DNA from: Desulfoluna sp942491485
GTDB taxonomy: Bacteria > Desulfobacterota > Desulfobacteria > Desulfobacterales > Desulfolunaceae
DNA: 64,000 nt
Direction: 5' to 3'
NCBI GenBank assembly: GCA_942491485.1
Contig: CALOAX010000010.1
Coordinates: 62,001-126,000, forward strand
Numbering within the stretch: the stretch's first letter is position 1; every line of letters starts with the position of its first letter. A program made the position numbers and the translations under genes. Of this stretch, positions 26,544-35,462 are shown piece by piece. The notes under the pieces are model-generated. The model had not been told where the DNA came from and made no database searches. It saw nothing but the letters and a program-made list of their open reading frames with translations.

Positions 26544-26590
26544 AATGTTTGTTTTCGGAACAACAACCACAGCAAAGGGAAATGACTCTG

Positions 26591-27421
26591 ATGATGAAGA
26601 AACGATTTATGACAGGACTTCTGGCCCTTGTTGCCGCCATTGCCGTGGCGGGAAGTGTCCACGCCAAAGCACTGATGATGGCCACCACCACCAGCACCGA
26701 CAACACCGGACTCCTCGATTACCTGGCACCTGAGTTTACCAAGGATACCGGCATCGAGCTCAAGTGGACCTCCGTGGGCACCGGCAAAGCCCTGAAGTTG
26801 GGGATGAACTGTGACGTGGATGTACTCCTCGTCCATGCACCCCCCGCTGAGAAAAAATACATCAAAGACGGGTACGCCGAATCCCGCAAAGAGATTATGT
26901 TCAACGATTTTGTCATTGTCGGTCCCAAAGCGGATCCGGCGGGTGTGAAAGGGATGGACGTTGAAAAGGCCCTTGCCACCATTCGTAGCGGGCACAAGAC
27001 TTTTGTGAGCCGCGGTGACAACTCCGGTACCAACAAGAAGGAGAAGCTCCTCTGGAAAGCTGCTGGCGGTCCCCTTCCCGAAAAAGAGGCCTGGTACGTT
27101 CAGACCGGCCAGGGTATGCTTTCCACCCTGAACATCACTGCCGAGCGTGGCGGTTACACCATGACCGACCGAGGCACCTATATCAAATACAGCCACAAGA
27201 ACGGTGGCAATCCTCCCCTTGACGTCATTGTTGAAGGTGGGGTGATCCTCAAGAACCAGTACAGCGTCCTGATTTTGAACAGCGGCAACTGCCCCAAGGC
27301 CAAGAAAGATCTGGCTGAGGCATTTTCTGCCTGGATGGCCAGCGACAAGGCCCAGGAGCTCATTGCCAAGTTCCGACTCCTCGGCAAGCCGCTCTTTATT
27401 CCCAACGCCAATCAGGGATAG
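26591..27421 (+). CDS. tupA: Tungstate ABC transporter substrate-binding protein
   Basis: 276 residues with a signal peptide ending at SVHA. The TTTST motif (residues 32-36) characteristic of TupA oxyanion binding follows the cleavage site. FVSRGDNSGTNKKE and YTMTDRGTY are further family segments. It captures tungstate in the periplasm for TupBC. I prefer ATG at 26591, 10 nt after AAAGGGA; 26582 is also in frame but too close. Upstream in-frame codons to 26345 translate the repeat unit and should not be annotated as protein. Confidence 0.93.
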   Translation: MMKKRFMTGLLALVAAIAVAGSVHAKALMMATTTSTDNTGLLDYLAPEFTKDTGIELKWTSVGTGKALKLGMNCDVDVLLVHAPPAEKKYIKDGYAESRKEIMFNDFVIVGPKADPAGVKGMDVEKALATIRSGHKTFVSRGDNSGTNKKEKLLWKAAGGPLPEKEAWYVQTGQGMLSTLNITAERGGYTMTDRGTYIKYSHKNGGNPPLDVIVEGGVILKNQYSVLILNSGNCPKAKKDLAEAFSAWMASDKAQELIAKFRLLGKPLFIPNANQG

Positions 27422-27458
27422 CCATTTATAGCGGTTTTGCACAAGTTAAGGAGGTGTG

Positions 27459-28142
27459 GTGGATTTTATTGTTGATGGATTTTATCGGGCCCTGGTGCTT
27501 TTGATCCAGGGGGATCCCCAGACCCTTTCTGCAGTCACCACCACCCTCAAAGCGGCATTTCTTTCCATGGGCATGTCCCTGGTCATCGGGGTGCCCGCCG
27601 GGTTCTGCCTCGGATACTATGAGTTCCGGGGGAAGAAGACGGCACGTACCATCGTGGATACAATGTTGGCCCTTCCGACAGTCTTCATCGGCTTGCTGGT
27701 TTATGCGTTCCTCTCCAATCGGGGGCCGCTGGGCGGGTTGGGCCTTCTTTTCACGATTCCCGCCATTTCAGTGGGCCAGACCATCCTGGCCCTTCCCGTC
27801 ATCACAGCACTTACCGCATCAACCCTCGATAGCCTGGACAAAGGGCTGAGGCTCACCTTAATATCCCTGGGAGCTGACAAACGTCAGCTCTTCCTTTCAA
27901 CGCTTTGGGAAGTTCGCTACGGGATTGTGGCTGCGGCCATGACCGCCATGGGGCGGGTGATGACCGAGGTGGGCATCTCCATGATGGTGGGGGGCAACAT
28001 CAAGTGGCACACCCGTACCATCACCACCGCCATTGCCCTTGAAACAGGCAAGGGAATGTTTGCCGAAGGCATCGCCTTGGGCCTTGTGCTTCTGGCCATT
28101 GCGCTGGTGGTAAATGTCAGTGTGTCGGTTTTCAGGAGGTAA
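27459..28142 (+). CDS. tupB: Tungstate ABC transporter permease
   Basis: 227 residues with about six membrane helices. The permease EAA-like loop appears around TLISLGADKRQLFLSTLWEVRYGI. It forms the inner-membrane channel for tungstate. GTG at 27459 lies 4 nt after AAGGAGG; GTG at 27456 is a less likely alternative. 37 nt separate it from tupA and 2 nt from tupC, so tupABC is one operon. Confidence 0.92.
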   Translation: MDFIVDGFYRALVLLIQGDPQTLSAVTTTLKAAFLSMGMSLVIGVPAGFCLGYYEFRGKKTARTIVDTMLALPTVFIGLLVYAFLSNRGPLGGLGLLFTIPAISVGQTILALPVITALTASTLDSLDKGLRLTLISLGADKRQLFLSTLWEVRYGIVAAAMTAMGRVMTEVGISMMVGGNIKWHTRTITTAIALETGKGMFAEGIALGLVLLAIALVVNVSVSVFRR

Positions 28143-28144
28143 GC

Positions 28145-29149
28145 ATGGACGGAGCCCTTTATACCCTTGATCAGGTGTCGCGATGTTATGATCAATCCCG
28201 CGCTCTGGACCGATGCACCCTTTCCATCCCCAAGGGACGTGTGACGGGCATTGCCGGCCCCAACGGCAGTGGAAAGAGCACCCTTTTGAAACTTCTCTCC
28301 TTTATCGAGCCCCCGGACGAAGGCCGGGTTCTCTTTGAGGGACGGGAAGAACGGCCTTTTTCTCCAGCCGTGCGTTACAGGGTCACCCTGATGCCCCAGA
28401 CGCCTTTTCTGATGAACCGCACTGTTTTCAAAAATGTCAGCTACGGGCTTAACGTCAAAAAAGACCGAACGGACGTGGCCCAGCGGGTCAGCGTGGCCCT
28501 CTCCCAGGTGGGGCTCGATTTCGATAAATTTGCCGGACGCCATCGCCATGAACTCTCCGGTGGGGAGGCCCAGCGGGTGGCCCTGGCAGCGCGCCTGATC
28601 CTCGACCCCGAGGTGTTGATTCTCGATGAGCCCACCGCCAGCGTGGATGCTGCAAGCTCCTTTCTTATCCGCCAGGCCATTCTGGCCTTTGCTTCAAATC
28701 CGGGAAAAACGGTGATTCTCACCAGTCACGATGCCGCCTGGCTTGCTGATGTCAGCGATGAGATGCTTTTCTTTTTCAGGGGGAAATCCGTGGCAGAGAA
28801 GATGGGCTTGATGCTTTTCGGCCCCTTTGAGCGGGACCACCATACAGGCTCGTGGCTGAAACGCGGTGAAGACGATGGGGTCATTCCCGTCTCCGAACCA
28901 CCCGATCCGGATGCGGTGGCGGCCGTGCCCGAACGCCTCCTTCAGCTTGGGGGGAACGCTGGTGATCACCATGCCGCGTTTGATGCCGAAGTACGCGAAG
29001 TGGCCCGGCGCAAAGGCCACAGCAATGCCCAGGTGACCCTCATCGGTGCCGGGTTTCCCATCACCCTCTCCTGCCCCGTCAGCCAGACCCCGGAACCCGG
29101 CGACATCGCCCGGGTTACCTACCCCCTCTCCTCACTCCAGTGGCTATAA
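28145..29149 (+). CDS. tupC: Tungstate ABC transporter ATP-binding protein with C-terminal extension
   Basis: 334 residues. The Walker A GPNGSGKST is near residue 40, with signature LSGGEAQRVA, Walker B VLILDEPTA and switch His in LTSHDAAW. About 110 residues follow the ATPase core and end in a TOBE/Mop-like stretch (ERLLQLGGNAGDHHAAFDAEV, then a beta-rich end), possibly an oxyanion-sensing domain. ATG follows AGGAGG at 5 nt, and the ribosome site overlaps the tupB stop. A repeat element starts 3 nt after its stop codon. Confidence 0.92.
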   Translation: MDGALYTLDQVSRCYDQSRALDRCTLSIPKGRVTGIAGPNGSGKSTLLKLLSFIEPPDEGRVLFEGREERPFSPAVRYRVTLMPQTPFLMNRTVFKNVSYGLNVKKDRTDVAQRVSVALSQVGLDFDKFAGRHRHELSGGEAQRVALAARLILDPEVLILDEPTASVDAASSFLIRQAILAFASNPGKTVILTSHDAAWLADVSDEMLFFFRGKSVAEKMGLMLFGPFERDHHTGSWLKRGEDDGVIPVSEPPDPDAVAAVPERLLQLGGNAGDHHAAFDAEVREVARRKGHSNAQVTLIGAGFPITLSCPVSQTPEPGDIARVTYPLSSLQWL

Positions 29150-29151
29150 AA

Positions 29152-29240
29152 CAAGGGGCTCAGCCCCTTGACCCCAGGTTCGCGAATGCTTTTGGCCTTC
29201 GTTCCTCAGGCCATCGCATTCGCTGACGGGCAGCGCCCGT
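29152..29240 (+). repeat. Composite repeat directly after tupC
   Basis: The head hairpin CAAGGGGC-TCA-GCCCCTTG (29152-29170) begins 3 nt after the stop. The stem GCGAATGC/GCATTCGC (29182-29189, 29216-29223) has inner GGCC/GGCC around TTCGTTCCTCA, then the tail ACGGGC-AGC-GCCCGT (29226-29240). It lies on the plus strand after a plus-strand gene, matching the orientation rule. A decayed head (GCGGCGAGGTAAGCCACCTC) lies near 29427; no gene is visible in 29241-29702. Confidence 0.87.
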
Positions 29241-29702
29241 GGGGCTTTCCACCTGCGGTTTTTTATCTGTCCTCCCCGGTTGCCAGATAGGCGAAGACAG
29301 GTGTGCTGCATTGTTCTGAAATGGCATATCACCAGTGGGACGACCGGCTGACCGGGGAGCCATGTGTGCGTTGTTTAATCGTTTGATAAATAATTTGACC
29401 GTAGACTTTTACCGGACTAACTCCAGCGGCGAGGTAAGCCACCTCAACAGCGGGGAGCCATCGAGCTTTATCCTCCCACCGTCGGTCGTGAAAACAAACA
29501 GGGCTCGTGCATGTCTTTGAAATTATACGAAGAGTGTAAAGCAGCAGGGTGGGTGTATTCGGCATTTAAATTCGGGGCGCCCACCCATAGCTCATAGCAT
29601 GGGAAGAGCGCGAAGCGTGCCCATCAATTGGTCTTCTATGGAGCAGTGATAGCAGAGACGGAATGGGAGTGGTGCGGCCATATGACGCCGTCACCATCAT
29701 CC

Positions 29703-29769
29703 ACGGGCGCAGCCCGTCAGCGAATGTGGTCTCCCCGAGGAACGAGGGGGGAAGAGCATTCGCGAACCT
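29703..29769 (-). repeat. Truncated composite repeat ending at the trpR-like stop codon
   Basis: The tail ACGGGC-GCA-GCCCGT (29703-29717), the stem GCGAATG/CATTCGC (29720-29726, 29757-29763) with inner TCTCCCC/GGGGGGA around GAGGAACGA, then GAACCTG directly against the stop TAG. The head module is absent. Confidence 0.83.
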
Positions 29770-29770
29770 G

Positions 29771-30049
29771 CTATTTTTCGGGGTGTTTGCTCTTGAGGGC
29801 GTTGGCGGTGAAGGAGTCTTCGGTTTTGAGGATTTTCGAGCCCCGGGTGATTTTGCAGAGGCTGATTTTGTGGCGTTTGGCGATGCTTCGCTGGGTCTGG
29901 CCCTGATGGAGTTCCACCATAAGTTGCCAGCGCATGGCCACGTCGGCACGCTCTTTGGGCGTGAGGATTTCATCGAGAAAAAGCCGCAGCTTTTCCGGGT
30001 CGGTGGTTTCCGCAAGTACACTTAAAAATTCGTTGTAGGCCTCTTTCAC
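29771..30049 (-). CDS. trpR: Trp repressor-family DNA-binding protein
   Basis: 92 residues, all helical. The TrpR/YerC pattern is clear: LTPKERADVAMRWQLMVELHQG, then the helix-turn-helix TQRSIAKRHKISLCKITRGS and KILK. It should bind operators in response to tryptophan or a related ligand; true TrpR is about 100 residues. No trp genes adjoin it, so the symbol is tentative. Ribosome site and promoter are not distinctive. Its last codons lie against a truncated repeat, so the C-terminus may have been altered by insertion. Confidence 0.85.
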   Translation of the reverse strand: MKEAYNEFLSVLAETTDPEKLRLFLDEILTPKERADVAMRWQLMVELHQGQTQRSIAKRHKISLCKITRGSKILKTEDSFTANALKSKHPEK

Positions 30050-30269
30050 TATGCAACTCCATTGGGTAAAGGTGACTCTTGAAGATTGAGTTATACCACA
30101 GTCCGAATGTTTCTGTAAGAAGATACATGAGAAGGGGCCGGGGCTGATGAAAGGTGGGGGAACGTTGTGAGTGAAACCTTTCTGATCACCGGGGTTCGAG
30201 GAGAACAGAAAGGGGGCTGTGCCTCAATGAATCAAATAACGAGCATCGTATCAGAGCCTGAAAGTGAGT

Positions 30270-30311
30270 CGAACCTGGGGTCCAGGGGCACAGCCCCTGG
30301 CCGCCGGAGGC
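30270..30311 (-). repeat. Head-only repeat remnant after the CGGC gene
   Basis: CGAACCTGGGGT, the hairpin CCAGGGGC-ACA-GCCCCTGG (30282-30300) and GCCGCCGGAGGC (30300-30311) remain; the stem-loop and tail are gone or unrecognisable. It ends 7 nt before the CGGC gene's stop. Confidence 0.8.
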
Positions 30312-30318
30312 AGGACGT

Positions 30319-30663
30319 TTATTTATACTCGTGGGTACCGAGGATGACGGGAATACCCGTTTTCTCCTCGATGTATTTCGCTTTCTCTTCCGGGGTGGAG
30401 TAGGGGCAGTCGGGCTTGGCGCCGGCCATGCAGCTGCTCAGGTAGATGGCATCGGGCTTGATTTCAGAGAGCTTGATGGTCATGCCGACGTTGGGGGCTG
30501 CGGCACGTCCGGGGCACTCACATTTTACAAAACCGACCACATGGGTGGGCTCTTCAAATTTGCCGTCACCGAGGCCTGCCGCCTTGAGACATCGCCACTC
30601 TCCGGGGCACCCGTAGCCCGCATCCATATACGATCCGCATCCAACGACAATCGCCTTTTTCAT
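30319..30663 (-). CDS. CGGC-domain protein (possible metal-binding)
   Basis: 114 residues with seven Cys, including VGCGSYMDAGYGCPGEWRC near the N-terminus, CECPG in the middle, and SSCMAGAKPDCPY. This matches the CGGC-domain family of anaerobes, thought to bind metals; no activity is established. ATG has CAGGAG 6 nt upstream. A possible Fnr-type site lies about 30 nt upstream, and a ferredoxin gene precedes it. Confidence 0.85.
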   Translation of the reverse strand: MKKAIVVGCGSYMDAGYGCPGEWRCLKAAGLGDGKFEEPTHVVGFVKCECPGRAAAPNVGMTIKLSEIKPDAIYLSSCMAGAKPDCPYSTPEEKAKYIEEKTGIPVILGTHEYK

Positions 30664-30691
30664 GGTTTACTCCTGTGTAAGGTTAGAGTTA

Positions 30692-30705
30692 TTGATGCGA
30701 ATCAT
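30692..30705 (-). promoter_or_regulatory. Candidate Fnr/Crp-type binding site upstream of the CGGC gene
   Basis: TTGAT-GCGA-ATCAT differs from the Fnr consensus TTGAT-N4-ATCAA at one position. It sits between the ferredoxin gene and the CGGC gene, 29 nt before the latter's start. A single short match can be chance. Confidence 0.3.
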
Positions 30706-30760
30706 AGGCCAGCAGATTAGGGGTGTCAAGTTCCCGGACCGGCAGGCCCGGAAGGTGGTG

Positions 30761-32041
30761 TCAAAGGCGTTGCCTGGCGAGGAGAGCTTCCAGGTAATGG
30801 GACTTGATCTGGCGGTTGGCGAAGAGTTGCTTGACGGGCGGAAGCTTCAGAATGACGCCCAGAAGGGCAGCCAGTGCCCGGTGACTGAAGAGGACGCGGT
30901 TATCGAAAATGAGGTGCTGGAGTTTGTCCCGCTCAATGGCCATGACAACCGTTCTGTGCATGGCATCCCGAGGGGTGATAACCCTTGAAGGGCGCGATTT
31001 GAGGCTGAGGGATTCCATGGTACATGTTCTGACGCACACCCCGCATCCCAGGCAGAGCTCTTCATTGAGGCGTGCCACTTTTTTCCTTTGGTCCGTGGGA
31101 TCGTTGGCCGTCACCAGAGTCATGGCCGCAACGGGGCAGGCCGTTGCGCACTTGCCACAGCCGGTACATGTCGACTCATCAAGTTCGGGGAGAAAGGCGG
31201 TGGTGTGGACGGGGGTTAACATGGCAAAGCGGCGGGCTGCGATCATGGCTTCGCAGCAGCACCCACAGCAGTTGCATATAAAGTTGACACGTTGGCGGAC
31301 ATTCTCACCGAATTGGACCAGATTGTGCCCGTAGGCGCTTTCCAACAGGTCGAGGCACTCTTTCGTATCCACAGAGCGGGCGTGCCCGTGTTTGATGAGG
31401 GAGGCGGCGGTGGTGTTGAAGGTCATGCATATGTTTTTGGGGGCGTCACAGTCCCTGCCTACGTGCTGCATTTTGTGACGGCAGTAGCACACCCCCACCC
31501 CGATATGGTCGGCGGTTTTAATAACCTCCGTGGCCCGTTCGTAATCCAGGACATGCAGGGCATTTTCCGGTGACAGAGACCGTTCCTGGACGAAAACCCT
31601 CCCCAGTTGGGTCTCGCCCCGTGTAAAGAGCTCCCGGATAAAGTCCTCTTCAACATTCATGTAGTCGTAAAAGAGTTCGCTGAGGACCTTCTGGTCGAGG
31701 TTCCCCCGAACACGCATCAGGGAGAACTCAAAAAAACCGGCCATGGGAGGGGGCAGCACGTAGCGCTGGACGCCGTTTTGCTCCATATCCACGAGAATGG
31801 CACGATCGGCAAGGGAATCCAGGATAGTTTGAGCCTTGGATGCTTTCATCTTCCAGATGGCGGCGGCTTTGTCCACTGTAAAGGGCTTGATGGGGACAAG
31901 GGAGACAAGTTTTGCCTCCTTTTCATCAAAAAGCATGGAGAGGATCTGGAAAAGTCGCTTGGACTCGGGTGCTCCCTGGGGAGAACGGTTCAAGCGATCC
32001 GCCAGGTCAGTATATGCGGTTTTCAAGGTTCGGTGTGCCAT
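30761..32041 (-). CDS. 4Fe-4S ferredoxin-domain protein with N-terminal winged-helix-like region
   Basis: 426 residues. The first 130 are helical and look winged-helix-like (KAAAIWKMKASKAQTILDSL). A Cys-rich middle follows (GVCYCRHKMQHVGRDCDAPKNIC and CNCCGCCC), then two ferredoxin clusters, CTGCGKCATACP and CLGCGVCVRTC. The C-terminal part is hydrophobic. It could carry electrons for an unknown cytoplasmic or membrane-associated enzyme. ATG at 32041 has AAGGAG 8 nt upstream; the longer frame to 32119 is unsupported. Confidence 0.85.
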   Translation of the reverse strand: MAHRTLKTAYTDLADRLNRSPQGAPESKRLFQILSMLFDEKEAKLVSLVPIKPFTVDKAAAIWKMKASKAQTILDSLADRAILVDMEQNGVQRYVLPPPMAGFFEFSLMRVRGNLDQKVLSELFYDYMNVEEDFIRELFTRGETQLGRVFVQERSLSPENALHVLDYERATEVIKTADHIGVGVCYCRHKMQHVGRDCDAPKNICMTFNTTAASLIKHGHARSVDTKECLDLLESAYGHNLVQFGENVRQRVNFICNCCGCCCEAMIAARRFAMLTPVHTTAFLPELDESTCTGCGKCATACPVAAMTLVTANDPTDQRKKVARLNEELCLGCGVCVRTCTMESLSLKSRPSRVITPRDAMHRTVVMAIERDKLQHLIFDNRVLFSHRALAALLGVILKLPPVKQLFANRQIKSHYLEALLARQRL

Positions 32042-32231
32042 GGGAGAGTCTCCTTGTGTTGGAGAAACAATATGGAATGATGATTTCAATTGTAGCACGA
32101 AGTGATGGGAATGGTTCATAAAAACAGGCAGGAAGACGGGACGGGTGTCGCCGGGTCGCGGTGTTTGATCGCGCTGTGCCCGGAACAGGAGTGACGCATG
32201 GGGGCCTTCAGATCGAGGGATTCACCCGGGG

Positions 32232-32281
32232 AACACGGGGCGTGAGAACTTACGAACCGGGGGGACAGGTGCCCCGGTTCG
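32232..32281 (-). repeat. Highly diverged repeat copy after the amidotransferase gene
   Basis: GGAACACGGGG recalls the conserved loop. CGAACCGGGG (32253-32262) pairs perfectly with CCCCGGTTCG (32272-32281) in the place of the usual head hairpin. No intact GCCGCCGGAGGC is present. Confidence 0.5.
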
Positions 32282-32329
32282 CATCCGAAGGCACGCATTT
32301 GATTCCAGGCTAAACCGTGGGGGGGGACG

Positions 32330-33019
32330 TTACCCCTCAAGTGTGTTGAGAACAGAGGTCATCAGGAGGTTGATGGCGGTGAACCGCTCCGGCTTTTTAA
32401 GCATCTGGTTTTCGGTCTGAACAAAGGGGGAGCCGTCCAGTTCGTGTCGTCCGTTTTCGATGAGAAGGGCTGCCGACTCGAGGGTGGTTTCCAGGTGAAA
32501 CTGCAGGGCCACGATGCGGCCATTGAATATGAACCCCTGGTTGAGGCAGGCCATGCTTGATGCGAGGGGCAGAGCCCCATCGGGGATTGCAAAGGTGTCG
32601 CCGTGCCAGTGGAAGACGAGGGCCTGTGCCGGAAGAAGCTCTTTGAATTGTGTGGACTCCACGTCTTCGTGTCGGACGATGGGAAACCAGCCGATCTCCC
32701 GGTGGTGATTGCGCGTGACCTTGGCCCCGAGGACATCCGCCAAAAGCTGGGCACCCAGGCAGATGCCGAGGATTTTTTTTCCTGCGTCGATGGCTGATCT
32801 GATAAAGCTCTTTTCCGCTTTGAGCCAGGGGTAATCCTTTTCATCATACACGCCCATGGGCCCACCCATAACGATGAGGAGGTCAAAGCTATCTGGAAGG
32901 GGCAGGGGCTCACCCCGATAAAGATGTGTGGCGGTGAGGGTGTGGCCGTTCTCTTTTAAAACGGTCTCCATGCTGCCGAGGCCCTCAAAGGACACATGTT
33001 GCAGGTGGTGGATTCTCAT
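32330..33019 (-). CDS. Class I glutamine amidotransferase (GMP synthase-like)
   Basis: 229 residues, cytoplasmic. The nucleophile Cys lies in GICLGAQLLA and the catalytic His in ALQFHLETT, so the triad looks intact. VMGGPMGVYDE and FHWHGDTF are typical of the stand-alone GuaA-like or gamma-glutamyl hydrolase-like group. It probably hydrolyses glutamine or a gamma-glutamyl amide; the acceptor is unknown. It is a single-gene unit. Confidence 0.9.
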   Translation of the reverse strand: MRIHHLQHVSFEGLGSMETVLKENGHTLTATHLYRGEPLPLPDSFDLLIVMGGPMGVYDEKDYPWLKAEKSFIRSAIDAGKKILGICLGAQLLADVLGAKVTRNHHREIGWFPIVRHEDVESTQFKELLPAQALVFHWHGDTFAIPDGALPLASSMACLNQGFIFNGRIVALQFHLETTLESAALLIENGRHELDGSPFVQTENQMLKKPERFTAINLLMTSVLNTLEG

Positions 33020-33060
33020 GATTGCTCCAGGTTCGTTAACATGACGAGAAAAGCGAGCAC

Positions 33061-33125
33061 CCAGGTTCGCAAATGCTCTGATACCTCGTTCCTCGGTCTC
33101 ATCACATATGCGGACGGGCTTCTGG
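33061..33125 (+). repeat. Decayed repeat stem-loop upstream of the amidotransferase gene
   Basis: CCAGGTTCGC, then ACCTCGTTCCTCGGT as the conserved loop with its closing pairs, and GACGGGCTTC at the tail position. Flanking stem arms are poorly matched. Unlike most copies it does not follow a stop codon. Confidence 0.6.
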
Positions 33126-33208
33126 GGGTGGTTATTCTGCCGTCATTTCTTGCTGTAAGGTAGAGACATATCCGGGTTTGACACCATTCGAAGGAAATTG
33201 TTCAGCCT

Positions 33209-33368
33209 GCCTCGGGAGGGTCTTTTTGTGAAAAACCTCCGCAAAAACTTGCCGGCTGTCGTTTCAAACTATAAGGCACGCCAGCACCAACGAAGCAATC
33301 GAAATTGCGCTTAAGGCCTGTTTGTCTAACGTTTCAAAGGTTTGGCCCCCGGCAGGGCCACCGGAGGC
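33209..33368 (-). repeat. Type II repeat unit (160 bp)
   Basis: It starts at a diverged GCCTCGGGAGGG, contains TCCGCAAAAACTT as in the units at 34291 and 38688, then GCAAT-CGAA-ATTGC, CCTGTTTGTCTAAC, and GGCCCCCGGCAGGGCC, ending GCCACCGGAGGC (33357-33368). It lies 16 nt before the next gene's stop. Confidence 0.78.
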
Positions 33369-33384
33369 TTGTTTCTTGTATTCC

Positions 33385-34185
33385 TTACAAAAAGATCTCA
33401 GGCTCCCGTCGTGTCTGGCAGTTGGTGTAGAGAAGGTCCACCTTTTCAAGGATTTTTGGGAAGCCGATTTGAATGGCGCCTTCCGGGCAGGTCTTCAGAC
33501 ATGCGCAGCAGAAGGTGCAGAGGGACGCGTCGGTGGTTTGTGTCTCTGATATCGTGATGGCACCTGTGGGGCAGCACTCGGCGCATTGGCCGCAGAGGGT
33601 GCAGAGCTCGGGGTCGGTTTCGGGCGCGACGTTTGCCGGGCCGATGTAGGGCCCTTCAGGAAGGCTGCCGGGGAGACCAAGGACGGGAAGACTCGAAAGG
33701 TCTGTTGCCGCCTTGAGTTTTGCCAAGACCTTTGATCCAAACGCACTGGCTGCACGTTTGTCTTCATCATCAGGGCGGCCTGCCGCAACGGGTTTATCAG
33801 GGCTGGAGTAGGAGTGTTCCCCAATGAGGGCGGCTGCGGCGACAACCACAAAACCGGACTCCTCTGCCAGCTGTTTCAGTTCTGCAAGGGCATTGTCGTA
33901 GTGGCGGTTGCCGTAGACCACCACGATGACTGCAGGGGTGTTGTGTCCCTTGATGGATTTCAGGCGCGTTGCGGCCACAGGGGCGATGCGCCCGGCGTAG
34001 ACGGGAACCCCGATGATGGCCACATCACTTAAGATGGCGATCTCTTCGTTTGAGGCCTGTTCGGGGAGGGTGAGGTCCAGGCTTCGGGTGGCAGGGAGTT
34101 TCATTCCGTCTGCAATGGCTTTAAGGGTGTTGAATGTGGTGCGTGTGGGGGAGTAGCAGATGAGGTGTGCGGCTTCAATATTCAT
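33385..34185 (-). CDS. Flavodoxin-like protein with two 4Fe-4S clusters (EFR1 type)
   Basis: 266 residues. The N-terminal about 170 residues have a flavodoxin fold with an FMN-phosphate loop CYSPTRTT. The C-terminus has two ferredoxin motifs, CTLCGQCAECCP and CTFCCACLKTCP. Such proteins shuttle electrons in anaerobes. ATG at 34185 has GGAG 8 nt upstream. It is followed by a type II repeat and preceded by another before moaA's 3' end, so it is transcribed alone. Confidence 0.88.
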   Translation of the reverse strand: MNIEAAHLICYSPTRTTFNTLKAIADGMKLPATRSLDLTLPEQASNEEIAILSDVAIIGVPVYAGRIAPVAATRLKSIKGHNTPAVIVVVYGNRHYDNALAELKQLAEESGFVVVAAAALIGEHSYSSPDKPVAAGRPDDEDKRAASAFGSKVLAKLKAATDLSSLPVLGLPGSLPEGPYIGPANVAPETDPELCTLCGQCAECCPTGAITISETQTTDASLCTFCCACLKTCPEGAIQIGFPKILEKVDLLYTNCQTRREPEIFL

Positions 34186-34290
34186 TTCGGTTTCTCCATG
34201 GTCTGGGCAGGGGGTGCTTTTCGAATTGTTCTGAGGATGTACCATGTCCCAGGCATGATGTCATGGTACAATGAGAGATAGGAAATGCAA

Positions 34291-34447
34291 GCCGCAGTGG
34301 GTCGCTTTTTGAAAAAAAAACTTTCCGGTTGCGAGATAGTCAAACCAGATGCGTACTGGGACCGTCGGTATCGTTTTAAATCATGTTTATCAAACCCAGC
34401 ACATAAACATTGGCAAAGGTTTGCCCCCTGACAGGGCCGCCGGAGGC
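34291..34447 (-). repeat. Type II repeat unit (157 bp) after moaA
   Basis: GCCGCAGTGGGTCGC, an A/T-rich block with ACTTTCCGGTTG, CATGTTTATCAAAC, and GCCCCCTGACAGGGC lead to GCCGCCGGAGGC (34436-34447), 9 nt before the moaA stop. It fills most of the 271-bp gap. Confidence 0.78.
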
Positions 34448-34456
34448 ATTGCCTTG

Positions 34457-35437
34457 TTATCCCCCGATGGAACACATCATGTCTTCCACAGAATGTCCGG
34501 AAAGGTTGTGACGTTGTCCTTTGATACCGGCGGCGTGTTGGAAGAGGGCGGCCACGGCTTCATCATCGGCGTCGCTTCTGAGGACGCCCATGAGGTTGAC
34601 CTTGGCGTCGGAGAGGAGGCAGGGGCGCAGGTGACCATCGGCGGTGAGGCGCAGCCGGTTGCAGGTGGCGCAGAAGTGGTTGCTCATGGGGCTGATGAGG
34701 CCGATTTCGCCCTTGGCTCCTTCGAGTTTGAAGCGTTTTGACGGCCCGTCGTGGGCGCTTCGTTCAAGGGGGATCAAGGGGCCGAGGGCTTCCAGGCGCT
34801 TGATGATGGCAGGGGCCAGAAGGTCGCTGTGGGCGGGGCCTTTGCCTTTCCCGATGGGCATGTATTCGATAAAACGTACCTGTAGGGGGTGTTCAAGGGT
34901 GAGCCGTGCGAAGTCTTCCAGCTCCTCCCCGTTGACGCCATCTAAAAGCACGGTGTTAAGCTTTACCGGTGCAAGGCCGGCCGCAAGGGATCCCTCGATG
35001 GTGCGCTTGACCTCGCCAAAGAGGTCCTTTCGTGTGATTTCAGCAAATCGTTGAGGGTTCAGGCTGTCCAGGCTGATGTTGACGCGGGTGAGCCCGGCAT
35101 CCTTTAGCTCCTGAATCTGATCTGCAATCAAGGTCCCGTTGGTGGTGACGGCCAGGTCTTCAAGCCCCTCCAGTGCCGCCAACTCCCGGATAAACCCGAT
35201 GAGTCCTTTTCGGGCAAAGGGCTCCCCGCCAGTCAGCCTCACCTTTCGAATCCCAAGGGAAATTCCTATCCGTACAAGGCGGATGAGCTCCTCATAAGAG
35301 AGAATATCGGTGTGATTCATGTGGGCGTAGGGCGTGGGAGGAACGCAGTAACTGCACCGCAGGTTGCACCGGTCCGTGACGGAGATACGCAGGTAGTCGA
35401 TGGTTCGGTGATAATTGTCGGTGAGTGTCTGTGTCAT
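34457..35437 (-). CDS. moaA: GTP 3',8-cyclase MoaA
   Basis: 326 residues. The radical-SAM cluster is CNLRCSYC (Cys24, 28, 31); the C-terminal cluster is in CATCNRLR and RPCL. The protein ends in Gly-Gly, the C-terminal tail needed for the cyclisation. It makes the first intermediate of molybdenum/tungsten cofactor, fitting the tup transporter in the window. ATG at 35437 is used; the frame continues upstream to 35491, but there it would translate the GCCTCCGGCAGC repeat end. No other mo-cofactor gene adjoins. Confidence 0.94.
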   Translation of the reverse strand: MTQTLTDNYHRTIDYLRISVTDRCNLRCSYCVPPTPYAHMNHTDILSYEELIRLVRIGISLGIRKVRLTGGEPFARKGLIGFIRELAALEGLEDLAVTTNGTLIADQIQELKDAGLTRVNISLDSLNPQRFAEITRKDLFGEVKRTIEGSLAAGLAPVKLNTVLLDGVNGEELEDFARLTLEHPLQVRFIEYMPIGKGKGPAHSDLLAPAIIKRLEALGPLIPLERSAHDGPSKRFKLEGAKGEIGLISPMSNHFCATCNRLRLTADGHLRPCLLSDAKVNLMGVLRSDADDEAVAALFQHAAGIKGQRHNLSGHSVEDMMCSIGG

Positions 35438-35462
35438 ATGAACGGCTCTATTGTAAGGAAGT

